From assembly GCA_036874045.1 (NCBI GenBank), contig CM072335.1, positions 2,128,001 to 2,192,000 on the forward strand: 64,000 nucleotides of DNA, given 5' to 3'. The position numbers and the translations under genes were made by a program. The stretch is from Cymodocea nodosa (lineage: Eukaryota > Streptophyta > Magnoliopsida > Alismatales > Cymodoceaceae). Numbering within the stretch: position 1 is the stretch's first letter; each line of letters starts with the position of its first letter. A model generated the notes under the pieces. The model saw only the letters and a list, made by a program, of their open reading frames with translations, searched no databases and had not been told where the DNA came from. Below, in pieces: positions 12,001 through 21,139 of the stretch.

Positions 12001-13007
12001 GAAAATAATACTGGATGAGAGAAATGAGAGGGGCGGTAGAGATTAAACTGGGAAGCGATACTGGTGTGGAAAAATTGGAAGCTACAGATGCTAAGCTCAC
12101 AGCGATTTTTTAAGATGCTGATTGTAAAAAGAAACCATCACTGTGCAAGCACCGCAACCACCTTCCCCACATCCCAGTTTTGTACCCGTCAGTCCTATGT
12201 CTGCATGCCATTACAAACAATTCAAAATCATCACTTAAAACTGCTAATTCTAAATTTGAATCATAAAGATTGGAACCTAGTAAAAGAATCATAAACATCA
12301 ACAAATAATGCTAGGACTTTTGACATAGGTTCTAGGTAACCAGGAAACAGGGTGATCACAAAACATTCTACCTCTGCAGAATGCTAGTGGCGACCAACAA
12401 GGACATAGTTTCTGAGTAATCAGAAAACAACGTGATTACACAATATTCTACCTCTCCTTTACTAACAGAGAACTGATCGCTGGCGTTCACTGCCAGAAAT
12501 ATCTATGTCAATAAACTGAGTCACCTTTACTAACAGAGAACTGATCGCTGGCGTTCACTGCCAGAAATATCTACGTCAATAAACTGAGTCACCCAAAGCA
12601 TATGCATCGCAACACTCGAATACTTCTAAACAATACACAAAAAAATCAGCCGGAGCAATCCAACAATCGCCAATTGCACCTTCCTGATCTAAAATATGGA
12701 CGACACGAATTTACAGATTTCCGAAGGGAACCTCCGTAATCCCGGGAACTAGTATCTATATTATTCCCGGCACAGATTCGGAACAATACAAAAATACTCG
12801 ATTCCAATATTCTTGAAGAGTTCGGCTTTTTATTTACAGGAAAAAGAAAAAGGGACGGCAGACGGGCAGACCTCGTAGGTACTGGAGGAGTGTGAGGTGC
12901 GCGAGCCCATCGGGTAGCACGCGGCGAACGCCGTTAACGTATACGATTGCCTCCTCCGCCCACCCTCCCTCTCCAACCAACTCTTCGTCCTTGTTCAGGG
13001 ATCCCAT
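1..13007 (-). CDS. XDH: Xanthine dehydrogenase, copy A (5' part; 3' end beyond window)
   Basis: Molybdenum/FAD/2Fe-2S enzyme of purine breakdown (hypoxanthine to xanthine to urate, NAD-linked). Six exons read right to left: 12872-13007 (ATG at 13007), 12101-12200, 11014-11122, 8951-10444, 201-443 and 1-66, giving 716 codons in one open frame; the family is about 1,360 residues, so about half lies left of the window. Exon 2 carries the first 2Fe-2S site (CGEGGCGAC). Exon 4 carries the second (CGFC and CRC), then the FAD domain ([22 protein letters not shown]). Exons 5-6 begin the molybdopterin domain ([15 protein letters not shown]). Intron 3 has a GC donor at 11013-11012. The 8.5 kb intron 4 (444-8950) is filled with transposons. 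No break was seen in the coding parts. A decayed second copy lies upstream at 17.5-29.2 kb. The identity is secure from the cofactor motifs. Confidence 0.94.
1186..1560. other. GC-rich patch inside XDH-A intron 4
   Basis: After a pyrimidine-rich tract (about 1020-1180, mostly T and C), the base composition changes sharply to GC-rich for about 370 bases, with many CG dinucleotides, and then returns to AT-rich intron. I found no protein family in any frame. The contrast suggests inserted foreign sequence, such as a captured gene or promoter fragment, but I see no terminal repeats or target-site duplication. Confidence 0.35.
1925..2190 (+). promoter_or_regulatory. Promoter-like stretch with TATA box (intronic, possibly captured)
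   Basis: A good plant TATA box (CTATATATAAACCTC, about 2010-2024) follows AT-moderate sequence and is followed by an A/C-rich leader-like run. It resembles a plant core promoter plus start of a 5' UTR, but no recognisable coding sequence follows before the Harbinger element starts at about 2201. It is on the strand opposite XDH. Function is speculative; it may be a chance TATA or a captured promoter. Confidence 0.25.
2320..2935. repeat. Degenerate repeat zone in the Harbinger 5' region
   Basis: Variants of a short phrase (CTCGCTAGTCC, then TAGAACACTCGAGCTCTCCATCG) recur about every 40-60 bases across some 600 bases. A second round starts at about 2590 with the same opening (CTTGGCAATGC), so the zone itself looks partly duplicated. 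It is more C-rich than its surroundings. A similar C-rich zone sits in the shorter relative at 7140-7490. Confidence 0.6.
3646..4627 (+). pseudogene. Harbinger ORF1 (Myb/SANT-like DNA-binding protein), decayed
   Basis: Starts at ATG 3646 ([12 protein letters not shown], with [10 protein letters not shown] following), the usual opening of the Myb/SANT-like helper protein of PIF/Harbinger elements. An apparent intron lies at about 3968-4051, with its acceptor before CAACATCTAG. The rest continues as IYDDLY and then [11 protein letters not shown], ending QFNFPKD at 4627. Several in-frame stops interrupt it (for example after the IREGN stretch, after KVIVEYNN, and before IPSTFP), so it is not functional. 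A homologous fragment lies at 21.1-21.9 kb. In the family this protein helps transposase bind the element ends. Confidence 0.75.
4880..6147 (+). pseudogene. PIF/Harbinger DDE transposase, decayed
   Basis: Starts at ATG 4880 ([12 protein letters not shown]) and ends at TAA 6145-6147. Two introns are apparent: about 5404-5487 and about 5712-5793. The HARBI1-type DDE nuclease is recognisable. The first Asp is in [10 protein letters not shown] (codon 5505-5507), the second in [10 protein letters not shown] (5655-5657) and the Glu in VIERTFEL (5956-5958). The tail [11 protein letters not shown] is typical. Five in-frame stops (about 4921, 5254, 5688, 5887, 5998) disable it; four are TGA and one TAG, and most sit where the family has Arg or Gln, as expected from C-to-T decay. 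Confidence 0.85.
6567..7073. other. Unassigned intron sequence between two transposons
   Basis: About 500 bases of XDH-A intron 4 between the two Harbinger-type elements. The GA/GT-rich part (6750-6950) holds short open frames but no recognised domain. I can assign nothing here. Confidence 0.4.
7140..7490. repeat. C-rich degenerate short tandem repeats
   Basis: The phrase TCGCTCCT(C/T)G(C/A)CC(A/G)A with variants recurs about every 25-35 bases, for roughly a dozen units. It gives open frames on both strands that are only products of the repeat. It resembles the repeat zone of the larger Harbinger element at 2320-2935 in position and composition. Confidence 0.6.
7787..8302. repeat. Two identical 258-base tandem copies
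   Basis: The unit beginning GATCAATTGTAATCATG at 7787 starts again at 8045, and the match runs to about 8302, a period of 258. I saw no difference between the units by eye. That implies a very recent duplication, gene conversion or an assembly duplication, in contrast with the old element around it. Confidence 0.9.
11375..12640. repeat. Segmental duplication, copy A block (XDH introns 1-2 with exon 2)
   Basis: Matches 22,314-23,675 almost base for base, with small indels. A block of about 170 bases present in copy B (about 23,256-23,430) is largely missing here. The homology stops abruptly on the left at about 11,375, just inside intron 2, so exon 3 and beyond have no counterpart in copy B's upstream part. 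Confidence 0.9.
12456..12591. repeat. 68-base tandem duplication in XDH-A intron 1
   Basis: The unit starting CCTTTACTAACAGAGAACTG at 12,456 begins again at 12,524, with one visible T/C difference. Copy B has a single unit at about 23,563-23,630, so this small duplication arose in copy A after the two XDH copies separated (or was lost from B). Confidence 0.9.
12872..13007 (-). other. XDH: XDH copy A exon 1
   Basis: Encodes [20 protein letters not shown] and on to LQYLR, ending in phase 1 at a GT donor (12871-12870). The split codon completes as Asp with exon 2 (DIGLTGTK). The start is the only in-frame ATG before the conserved VYVNGVRR stretch. The GC-rich leader to about 13,145 is shared with copy B, so the duplication included the immediate promoter or 5' UTR. 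The equivalent start in copy B is out of frame. Confidence 0.9.
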
Positions 13008-13199
13008 CGCTCTCTCGCCCCCGCCGCCGCCGACCAGCGTATTTGGGGAAGATTTGACTGGGAAAGAAGAGTCAGAAAGAAAGAGGGAAGGAAGGAAGAA
13101 GACGCCGAAGCGGTTGTGGCCGTGAAAGGATTACGATGCCATCGGAAGTGTTTGGCAGTTGGTGACTTTTGTCTTTTTCTGTCCTGCATGCTTGCGCGT

Positions 13200-13780
13200 C
13201 GGGAATTTGTAAGAAATAAATATATTAGAAATAAAATTTTAAAATCTACGAGAATTTATTAAAACATAAATTTTTCAAATCTGTTAAAAATAAATAAAAA
13301 ATCTGTATATTTGTGCATTAATAAAAAAAATGACAAAATTTGTTAGAAATAAATTATATGTATATGTGTATGCCTCAGAAAGTCATGAAATTCATATAAA
13401 ATATACTAAATTTGTTAAGTAAAGTAATAATGATATAAATTTGTATATTAAAATGTTAATTTATAAATTTAATATATATGACCACTAATATTAATAATAT
13501 ATGATTAATATTAATATTAAACTGGTATAAACTTATTTTTAATAATATATCATTTATAATAATTAAGTATATTAAGATAAGATTAATGATGTTTAATTTG
13601 TACATTAATTAAATTACACAAACGTTATAAATAATGAAACTTGGATATTGTAAAAACACGACGAAAACATTTAATTAAAAGAAAATATTGAAAAGTTCAA
13701 ATACATCTTCATTCTTATAAATTTAACAACATAAATTTTAAGCATCTCACGTAGACTTTATTATATTTTCTTGCACTCTA
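13200..13780. other. AT-rich spacer upstream of XDH-A
   Basis: Very AT-rich DNA with short imperfect repeats of an AGAAATAAAT-like phrase near 13,210-13,360. The homology with copy B's upstream region ends at about 13,145. No gene was found. The part near 13,615 (ACACAAACG) could be the end of the reverse-strand Harbinger remnant that follows. Confidence 0.4.
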
Positions 13781-16010
13781 TCAATTACTTCTTTCTTTCA
13801 TTTTTACGTAGTTGCAGTAACAGAAGATAAAATAATTAAAACTCCTTCCCTTCCCGATCGCTTCAAACTTATTAATTTCTTTACTTTTCTTTAATTCATT
13901 TTGAAGATCTTCAAGTAAATTATTTTTATCTACCTTATAAATAAAATTATAAAGTAAAAAACAAGTTAACATAATTTTTACTTAAGTTTTAAAAAGAAAT
14001 AGCATGTAACATTGTAATATTGAAAATTGATCTTTCATAACTTTAAATGATTGTTTGATGACTATCATTAATTATAAATATCTGTAATTGAAATTATTTA
14101 TTACATTGATAGGAAATCAATTAACATTATAGTCATTAAGGTGATATTAGATTCTTCAAAATGGACAAATATATTTTGATTTGAAAAACTAGCATCAATT
14201 AAGTAAAATTTTACTATCTACAATATATATAAAATATTGTTGAAGATATATTTCATCAAATAATTAGTAAATAGTATTAACTTATCAAAACACAACAAAG
14301 GAATTATGTTGCATCATGGTATCTTGAAGAATTTGTGCATCAATAATTGATTCTTCTCATCTACTAAAAACATAAACAAACTCTATATCAAAATTACAAG
14401 TTATCAATACATTTTGTGATAACTCACATTTTCTATTTCTAAATCTTACAATTTTTTTCTTTTATAAATGATTACTTTTACATTTGTATCATCAATAGTA
14501 TCAATACAATCCTAATATATGGGAAAAAAATATGTTATTATATTAAAAAATGATATCATATTAATCACATACAGAATTAAGACTTTATAACATAAATATA
14601 CCTTGAAGTATAGATAAACTTTTAGGTCATTTATAATCCTAAATGAAGTATTTTCATGAAGTTTTGTTAGAAGTATGTAACCCAATTTTAAAAATTACAT
14701 TCAACATTTCATTGAAGTAGATACTAATAATCTAAGTAGATCAATAAAAACATTCTATTGTTACTCTATATCATTAATTTTGTTCAACTATAATTAGGAA
14801 TATGATAAATTTCTTTTTTACAAACATATCTCGACTATCTTCTATCACCTTTATTTTTTAATAATATAATAAATTGGATGAATGCAATTTGACTCATCTA
14901 ATATATTTTCCTACAGTTATACAATTAGTTGGCAAATTTGGATCTAATAATTGTCTAATGTATTATTAACCTTTCTTATTATATATTCTAGCAAATGTTA
15001 TTGATAAAACAGAACTTATAAGACAATAAAAAAAGTGTTATGTATCTAAAACCACTTTTTGCTCTTTCTCAGCACGTCATTTCTCCTCTTCTATAAGCAA
15101 TATGAAGGTATTCACTACATTGCCTATTAGAAATGGTAAAAAGTTAACCTACATAAGTATTGACAATAACATTAAAATTAATGGTAATAAAGTAAAGATT
15201 GCATAATACAACAAGTTCGTCACATCACACAACAAATTCATCATATTATACAGTAAGTTCAACACATAACACAACAAATTCATCACATTATACAAGTTCA
15301 ATACATAACAATGATAAGTTTAACATATATCAATAAGTTTAACACGTCACAACAAATAAAAAGACATGCATAACATGTGATGAGCTTAAAACTACATTTT
15401 TCATATATTATACTTCAACCATCCAAGTCTATACTCATGTCACATTCTCATCAAGTTAATCATTTTTGTTTCATTTTGTAGTAACTCCACCCACAAATAT
15501 TTGTCCTCTTCTGTAACATTTTCATATAATCATTATCTTCAGTTTCTCTAACTTTTCTTCTCTTTTGTATTTTTACAATTTATTTTTATACTTGAATAAT
15601 TTCTCTTTATACTTCAACATCTGCTTTCTATACTTGAACATTTTCTTTTTGTACATATACCATCTCTTTCATAACTTCTAATCTTTCTAGTGTGCCTCCC
15701 TATTATTCTGAACCAAAAAATTTCTAAACCTACTTCTTTCATTATTTCTAATATGAATAGTGTCTTTGTCAACATCTATATAACCATTAACATAGTTCTA
15801 ACCCCCAACCACTTTGATTTATACTTTTTATATAATTCTAATACATTGTTTTTCATGTCTTGGTATGACTGTCGGCATGTTTCTTTTCTAATTTTATTTT
15901 TGATTTGTTTGTTATACTCATTTATCACAAACTACCAAATATTAGTTCTAATTTCACCATTAGGTGTTTTCGCTTTTTCCTCTCTAATAGCATCACAAAT
16001 ATAAAGATTA
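13781..16010 (-). mobile_element. Old PIF/Harbinger remnant, reverse strand
   Basis: Read on the minus strand, pieces of both Harbinger genes appear in the right order. A Myb/SANT-like block comes first (about 15,990-15,790: ICDAIREEKAKTPNGEI, with SYQDMKNNVLELYKKY). A Lys/Gln-rich coiled stretch follows at about 15,680-15,540. Then come the first DDE Asp block (DCIDTIDDT, about 14,515-14,465), the second Asp block (EESIIDAQILQDTM, about 14,345-14,295) and the C-terminus (FLLYNFIYKVDKNN, 13,950-13,880). It is much more decayed than the element at 2.2-6.6 kb, with many stops and shifts. The ends were not found. Confidence 0.7.
15195..15350. repeat. Short AC-rich tandem phrases
   Basis: A phrase such as ACACAACAAATTCATCACAT or AAGTTCAACACATAAC repeats with variation about every 20-40 bases. 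It lies inside the old Harbinger remnant and may be a local expansion. No other role is visible. Confidence 0.5.
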
Positions 16011-16429
16011 ATACTTAAATATGACGATTTTCCATTACTTAATATAAAGATTAAAACTCATGTATATTTCCAACTAGTGAAAAATTTAACAATTCAACTA
16101 ATAATACTCATGTATATTGACATGAATGAATATTGGCTAAAAAAATCTTTATATAAATAAAAGTCTTCTAAATATTCACCAAAATTCAAAAACTACTTGA
16201 TCAAAAAAATTTACTAAAAAACTACTGGAATATCATTAATAACATGAAGATGAAGAACTTGTCCAATACAAAACACAAGATGTTCAGTCTGCATCCAAAA
16301 CACCAACCTTTCTACCAGAGCCAAAATATAAGTATGAATAGAAACAAACATGGATTAAAACACCTATTTTAGAGTGTTGACATATATCAAAACATAGCAG
16401 CAATACTACAAGATCATGACATATTTTTT

Positions 16430-16895
16430 AAAAAATTTAATTTAAACATTTTTATCATTATTAAATCCCATCACTAGATAGTTTGATAGAACAAACTAGT
16501 GACCACCAAATAGTTTGATTAAACGTCCAGTGGCGCACACACAATTTTTTTAAAATTTAATTTATATGTTTTTATCTTTATTAAATCTCGCCACCAAATA
16601 GTTTAATCAAATTGATGGATGACCATCAGATTTGTTTAATTAAAAATTTAGTGGCACACAATTTTTTTAAAATTTAATCTATGCATTTTTATCATTATTA
16701 AATCTTGCCACTAAACAATTTGATCAAACTGATCGGTGACCACCAGATAATTTGATTAAACGTCTAGCGACACAAAGTTTTATTTAATTTATTTTTATCA
16801 TTATTAAATCCTGCCGCTAGAGAGTTTAATCAAATTGATTGATGACCAATGAATAATTTGATTAAATGTTTGGTGACACACAGTTTTTTTTTTAA
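16430..16895. repeat. Four diverged tandem units of about 106-120 bases
   Basis: TTTATCATTATTAAATC or a variant recurs at about 16,451, 16,571, 16,688 and 16,794. Each unit goes on through a short palindromic core (AGTTTGATCAAAC-like) to TTGATTAAACGTC and a (G)TGGC(G)ACACA end. The last unit is shortest. It could be the subterminal repeat block of the reverse-strand Harbinger remnant next to it, or an independent minisatellite. Confidence 0.75.
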
Positions 16896-17536
16896 AATAG
16901 AAATGATTGAAGGCTAAAACATGCAACCTAACGTTAAATTGCCTATGCCAATATAGCAATCAGGATATTTTATTAACATAGAAAATGACATAAACTACAA
17001 TGCTTGGTAATGGAAAAGTTGGAGACTAAGAATAGAGGCATAGGTCTCATCTACAGCAAATCTAAATATTAGTAGGCTAATTTGCTTACCCAGCCAATTC
17101 CAATTAGCAGAATAAAATAGCCAAGAACAAAATTTGCAACCCTCGCTTTATGCAAGTGAGGTACATTGGAGAGGGTGTTTAAGGAGTCACCCCTTTAAAC
17201 ATATGCAATGGTTCTTTTATTCATATGCAGGGGTTGCTATAAATCCTATTTTATTGATAGAGAAGAATACCTGTCAAAAAACTATAGAGTTCTCGACACC
17301 TTTAACACCATCGAGGAAGCCACCTGCACTTACGAGAACGAGCTTAGGATTCGAGGAGGTCACTCGCACCTATAATAAGAAGGTGAATCTTTGATCCATC
17401 AGGAGAGGGTCGTGCGAGGGAGGGCAGGCAAGCTTTCGCGTTGGATTTGTTACTTCATTGACTTTTTGTCGTTTTTACCTCACTTAAATATAACAAATAT
17501 AAACAATAATATGAGAAATTACGAAGATGTCGAGAA
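16896..17536. other. Spacer downstream of XDH-B, no gene seen
   Basis: Mixed-composition sequence after the stop codon of the copy B exons. An open frame at 17,134-17,394 (plus strand) shows no known domain. A polyadenylation region for XDH-B, if it were transcribed, would lie here. Confidence 0.4.
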
Positions 17537-18436
17537 TCAAACGCTAAGCTTGGGACGATAATCTGCAGCGGCAAAAGGTTTGGTGAAATCATCCACACAA
17601 GCCATTCTTATCCGTTCAGGAGTCGCAGGATTATCAAGTGGGAACCAGCAGCCATCGTATCCCTCTTCGGCTCTTGCGGCAATGATAGCATCTTTTATGG
17701 CAAACAGGACTGCCGAGGCGAGAAAGAAGGGTGGCTCCCCCACTGCCTTTGATGAGTGAATAGCCTTTGGGTTTGGAGCACCCTGTAAATGGAACGTTAA
17801 TTTCCTACAAGCCTGCGAAAATTGGAACAGATGGAAGGTGGTTTGCAGGGGCACATTGAGCACGTTATACCTTTAACAGTGAGACTTTGAACTGGAGCGG
17901 GATATCATTTGCACAAGGAATTTTGTAGGTTCCAGGTCCAGAAGTGTATAGGTGTCCGCCTTTGATCCACCTGTGCTCTGCATCTCCCCATTTCAGCTCT
18001 TCCAGTGCAACCCAACCCAAACCTTGTACAAATGCTCCTTCAATCTGTCCATCAGTTGAGATAGTAATAACTCAGATATGGAACAAATTCATCCTACTAA
18101 CCCTCATTCCAAATAAATAACTTCAAGTCAAAAGTAATATAAACCTCTCAAACCAATTTTTCTCAATTTTGTCCATCAATATAGACTAAATTAAAATACC
18201 TGTCCAACATCAATTGCGGGATTTATTGAAAATCCGAGATCCATAACTATATGTGCTGCCCTAGTGTGGAAATCTCCTGTCAATGTGTCAATTTCGACCT
18301 CCGCAAATGCAGCTCCGTAAGTGAAGTAGTTAAATGGATTCCCCTTGCCAACGTTCCAATCGAAACCAATATCAGGTGTAATGTAAAATCCATGAGCGGA
18401 TAAGTCTATTCTCTCCAGGTAGCATGCTCGTACCAG
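17537..18436 (-). other. XDH-B terminal exons, open and correctly spliced
   Basis: Three exons with good GT/AG borders: donors at 18,199-18,198 and 17,870-17,869, and acceptors just before 18,436, 18,044 and 17,782. They encode 218 residues of the C-terminal molybdopterin domain with no break, and the residues closely follow the rice protein as I recall it. That they remain open while the rest is gone suggests a fairly recent deletion or some remaining constraint. The equivalent copy A exons lie outside the window, so they cannot be compared. Confidence 0.9.
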
Positions 18437-18489
18437 CTGATATAAATAAGGTTTAAATTCAATATGGAGCATGCAAGACAATAACTATA

Positions 18490-19430
18490 AATAGGCAAAA
18501 ATGATAAAAAAAATACCAACTAAAAATAGCTCATTAAAACATAACCATAACCATAACCACAGACCAACACGTCATGCTCATGCCCATGGATTAATACATT
18601 GTTTTTTAGCAGTAAGCAGAAAAATATTATCAAAACGGTGATGATAAAGGAAAAGAGGCATGGGGTTCTATAGAGAAAGCAAAATATCCAAAAATAAAAC
18701 CAAAGACGTTCATAAGATGGAACAAAAATAAGCCAAAAGAATAGGAAAAAGACAGGCCAGAAGCTGAAAAGGGAAGGTACAGGGAGCAATTTACGCCCTC
18801 GTTAAGCTTTCCAACAAAATGTTCCATCACAATTGACATTTTGAGAGCAAGTGCATTCAACAATCCTTACGAACACCAAATTCTTCCACCATATAGAATA
18901 AAGAAGCAACATCAGATATTTTTCTGATGGGCAACCACACCAAGATCCCTATTCCAAATTTCCATTATCACCAAAAATAATCAAAGTTATTAAACGCACA
19001 TCTAGTTCTAACAAATGGATATACCAAGAAGAAACTGATGGGCACTCAAAGAAAGGTACAATCAATCTCTTTGCCATAGGCAAAAGGAAAAAAGAATCAA
19101 CTTGCCAAACGAAATCCATGGCTTCTGGTAAGTCTCATTCAAGACATCTGTATGTGCTGCCACATGAATTATGGGTGGGCCCACCCAGTCTTGTCATGGT
19201 TAATTGTGGTTTACGAACAAAAAAGTTGTGACATTATGATAAGACTGATTTATAGGTTCTTGCCTTCTTGGTGATGGTCCTTCTTTCTGTTGATATAGAG
19301 ACCCTTTGAACATTGATTTCCAAAAAACAGAGTGTGCAAACATGAAAAAGTATATATAAATATAAACATACAACATGAAACAGAACCTCATATCAGTACA
19401 TATAGAGTCAAAATCCGTAAGCTCAATGAA
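18490..19430. other. Repeat-derived or unassigned DNA in the XDH-B gap
   Basis: No XDH exon could be recognised here on either strand. A stretch at about 19,085-19,180 reads on the minus strand as HVAAHTDVLNETYQKPWISF in one frame, which I cannot assign to a family. The rest is AT-rich and low in information. Confidence 0.35.
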
Positions 19431-19435
19431 AACCA

Positions 19436-19760
19436 CGTTGGAAAAGATAGTCCTACGCAGACTAACTGAAAAATAAAAAATGAGTTAATATAGGAGATCT
19501 CAATACTTATTGTCAATTGATTTTGAATTACATGTTTACATTTCAACTTGGTATCAAAACAAAAAGATTCTAGAAGTCCACACATCTATTAGAAAAAACA
19601 CTTGTGAGACCCAAAAAATACCACAAAGGGAATGTTGAAAAATATGGTCCTACATGGACTAATTAGATGATAAAGAAAGGGTAAACATAAAGAAAACCTT
19701 TCCACTTATTGCTAATTACTTTTAAAGTTATATCACATTTCAACTTGATATTAAAGCAAA
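19436..19760 (+). mobile_element. Pair of short LTR-like direct repeats (fossil)
   Basis: Two related stretches of about 110 bases (19,437-19,548 and 19,633-19,744) each start (T)GTTGAAAA or GTTGGAAAA, continue with GTCCTACRYRGACTAA, end in TTTCAACT and are followed by a primer-site-like TTGGTATCAAA or TTGATATTAAAG. This is the layout of small LTRs with a Met-tRNA primer site. With only about 80 bases between them they look like remains of TRIM-type or similar elements. Old, and non-coding. Confidence 0.5.
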
Positions 19761-19779
19761 AAATATCTTAATAGGCTTA

Positions 19780-20207
19780 CACATCTGTCTGTTTTCTAGG
19801 AGATCTACAACAGGTCACATTATTTATCTTGAAACTTCGCCCACCTCTTTGAAGACAGAAACGGTAAACCATTGCTAAATCTTCCATTGAAGACAAGTAT
19901 CTGGTTATGGCTTCCACTATTTCTACATCTTGAATGATTTGAACATGCAGGTGAATCATCCCATTGATATGTATTGCAACAACAAGGCTGTCATTGCTAT
20001 GAATACCATATATCATGAATGCACCAAACATGTAATAATCAAATATCAAATGATTCATGAAAAGGTGCAAGATGGAAATATCCAGAGTTTATATCAATGG
20101 CACAAACAAGATAGCAAATGTCTTCACAAAACCCCTTTAACATAGTAGCTTCAACATCTTAAGCAAGTTAGGTGTTCATTCCACTTACTCTCCAACTTGA
20201 GGGAGTG
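19780..20207 (+). mobile_element. Ty1/Copia fossil, 3' end of the polyprotein region
   Basis: Remnant of the RNase H end of a Copia element on the plus strand, recognisable from MYCNNKAVIA and TKHVIIKYQMIHEKV. It is followed by a leftover of the usual integrase/RNase H tail, and then by a purine-rich tract just before the LTR at 20,208. Broken and truncated; only the 3' end of the internal region is present. Confidence 0.75.
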
Positions 20208-20705
20208 TGTTGAGCTATCATGTCATACCCAGTTGCCCACCATTGGATCTTTCCAACGGTTTAGATTTGCAATTGGGCCACATTTATATTGCCACATTCC
20301 CTAGGGAAGAAAAGAATAGCCAAGATTACAGCATGCCACCGCAAACCCCAACTGCACGTGTGTTGCACCTTTCCACTCGTTCTTCCACACATTTGAAAAA
20401 TCAGTTGTTGCATTTGGGTCCAACATGCAAGACCGAGGATCACATCTGCTCGGGTGTATTAGCTCTATGTCTATTGTCACATCCTTACATTTTCTGCTAT
20501 TTTTGTTGAACCATTGTAACATTTATTTTGATCTTTGTTTCTGCATGTTTTGTTCCATTTAAATTATTAGATATAAGATTGGATATATGTATATTGTTCC
20601 TTGTAATTGAAATTGGATATCTCTTTATCCATGGATACTCCACCCAATATATATATTGCCCTAGAACCCTATCTTGAAGTTAATACCATTTTTCCTATTC
20701 CAACA
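20208..20705 (+). mobile_element. Copia LTR (498 bases) with flanking priming sites
   Basis: Starts TGTTGAGC right after a polypurine tract (TTGAGGGAGTG) and ends TTCCAACA. It is followed at once by TGGTATCAAAGC, the primer-binding site matching initiator Met-tRNA. Because internal sequence stands on both sides (RNase H end to the left, primer site and leader to the right), this looks like the middle LTR of a recombined tandem element, or a remnant of one. TATA-like runs occur near its 3' part (ATATATATATTGCCC). Fossil. Confidence 0.75.
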
Positions 20706-21139
20706 TGGTATCAAAGCTCCAGGCTAAGGATCCCAAACTGTCACCCACCCCCTCTTCTTCTCTAATGCCGTCAACCCCTTCATTTTCTTTCTTCTCCCAT
20801 TATTCCTCTCTCTCATCCTTACATATAACATTCATGTCTACATGATATGAGTCTTCGAGATAAAAAATTACACCTGTGAACTTTTATTGTACAAATGATT
20901 CACACTAAGCGAAACCATTATTTTGAATCAGTTATGAAAATTACATTTCATGCTTTAGCTTACATTTCATGTCATCTACTTTGGACCCATTAAGGTTAAA
21001 AGCTAGCTTATAAGAATCTGAAAATATGTATGCAATGCAATGTTTAAAATGTTTAGCATAATTTTCTTAGATGTTTGACATAATTCACATAAATTTGCTC
21101 ATACATTTATCTTTTAATATTAGTATTCACCAAAATTAA

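Noticed and set aside
12110-12304. Minus-strand 64-residue frame, repeated at 23,046-23,240
   Set aside because: Out-of-frame reading across XDH exon 2 in both copies; conserved only because the DNA is duplicated.
17134-17394. Plus-strand 86-residue open frame
   Set aside because: No domain, no conservation signal and no clear promoter; could be chance.
18781-18865. Minus-strand LLNALALKMSIVMEHFVGKL as the exon before the terminal XDH-B exons
   Set aside because: The expected stretch (Ala-Cys-Glu-Gln with Arg-Met-Glu-Pro) is not present; similarity is only superficial.
19085-19180. Minus-strand HVAAHTDVLNETYQKPWISF as a missing XDH-B exon
   Set aside because: Does not match any XDH segment I know and is not bordered by convincing splice sites in the right phase.
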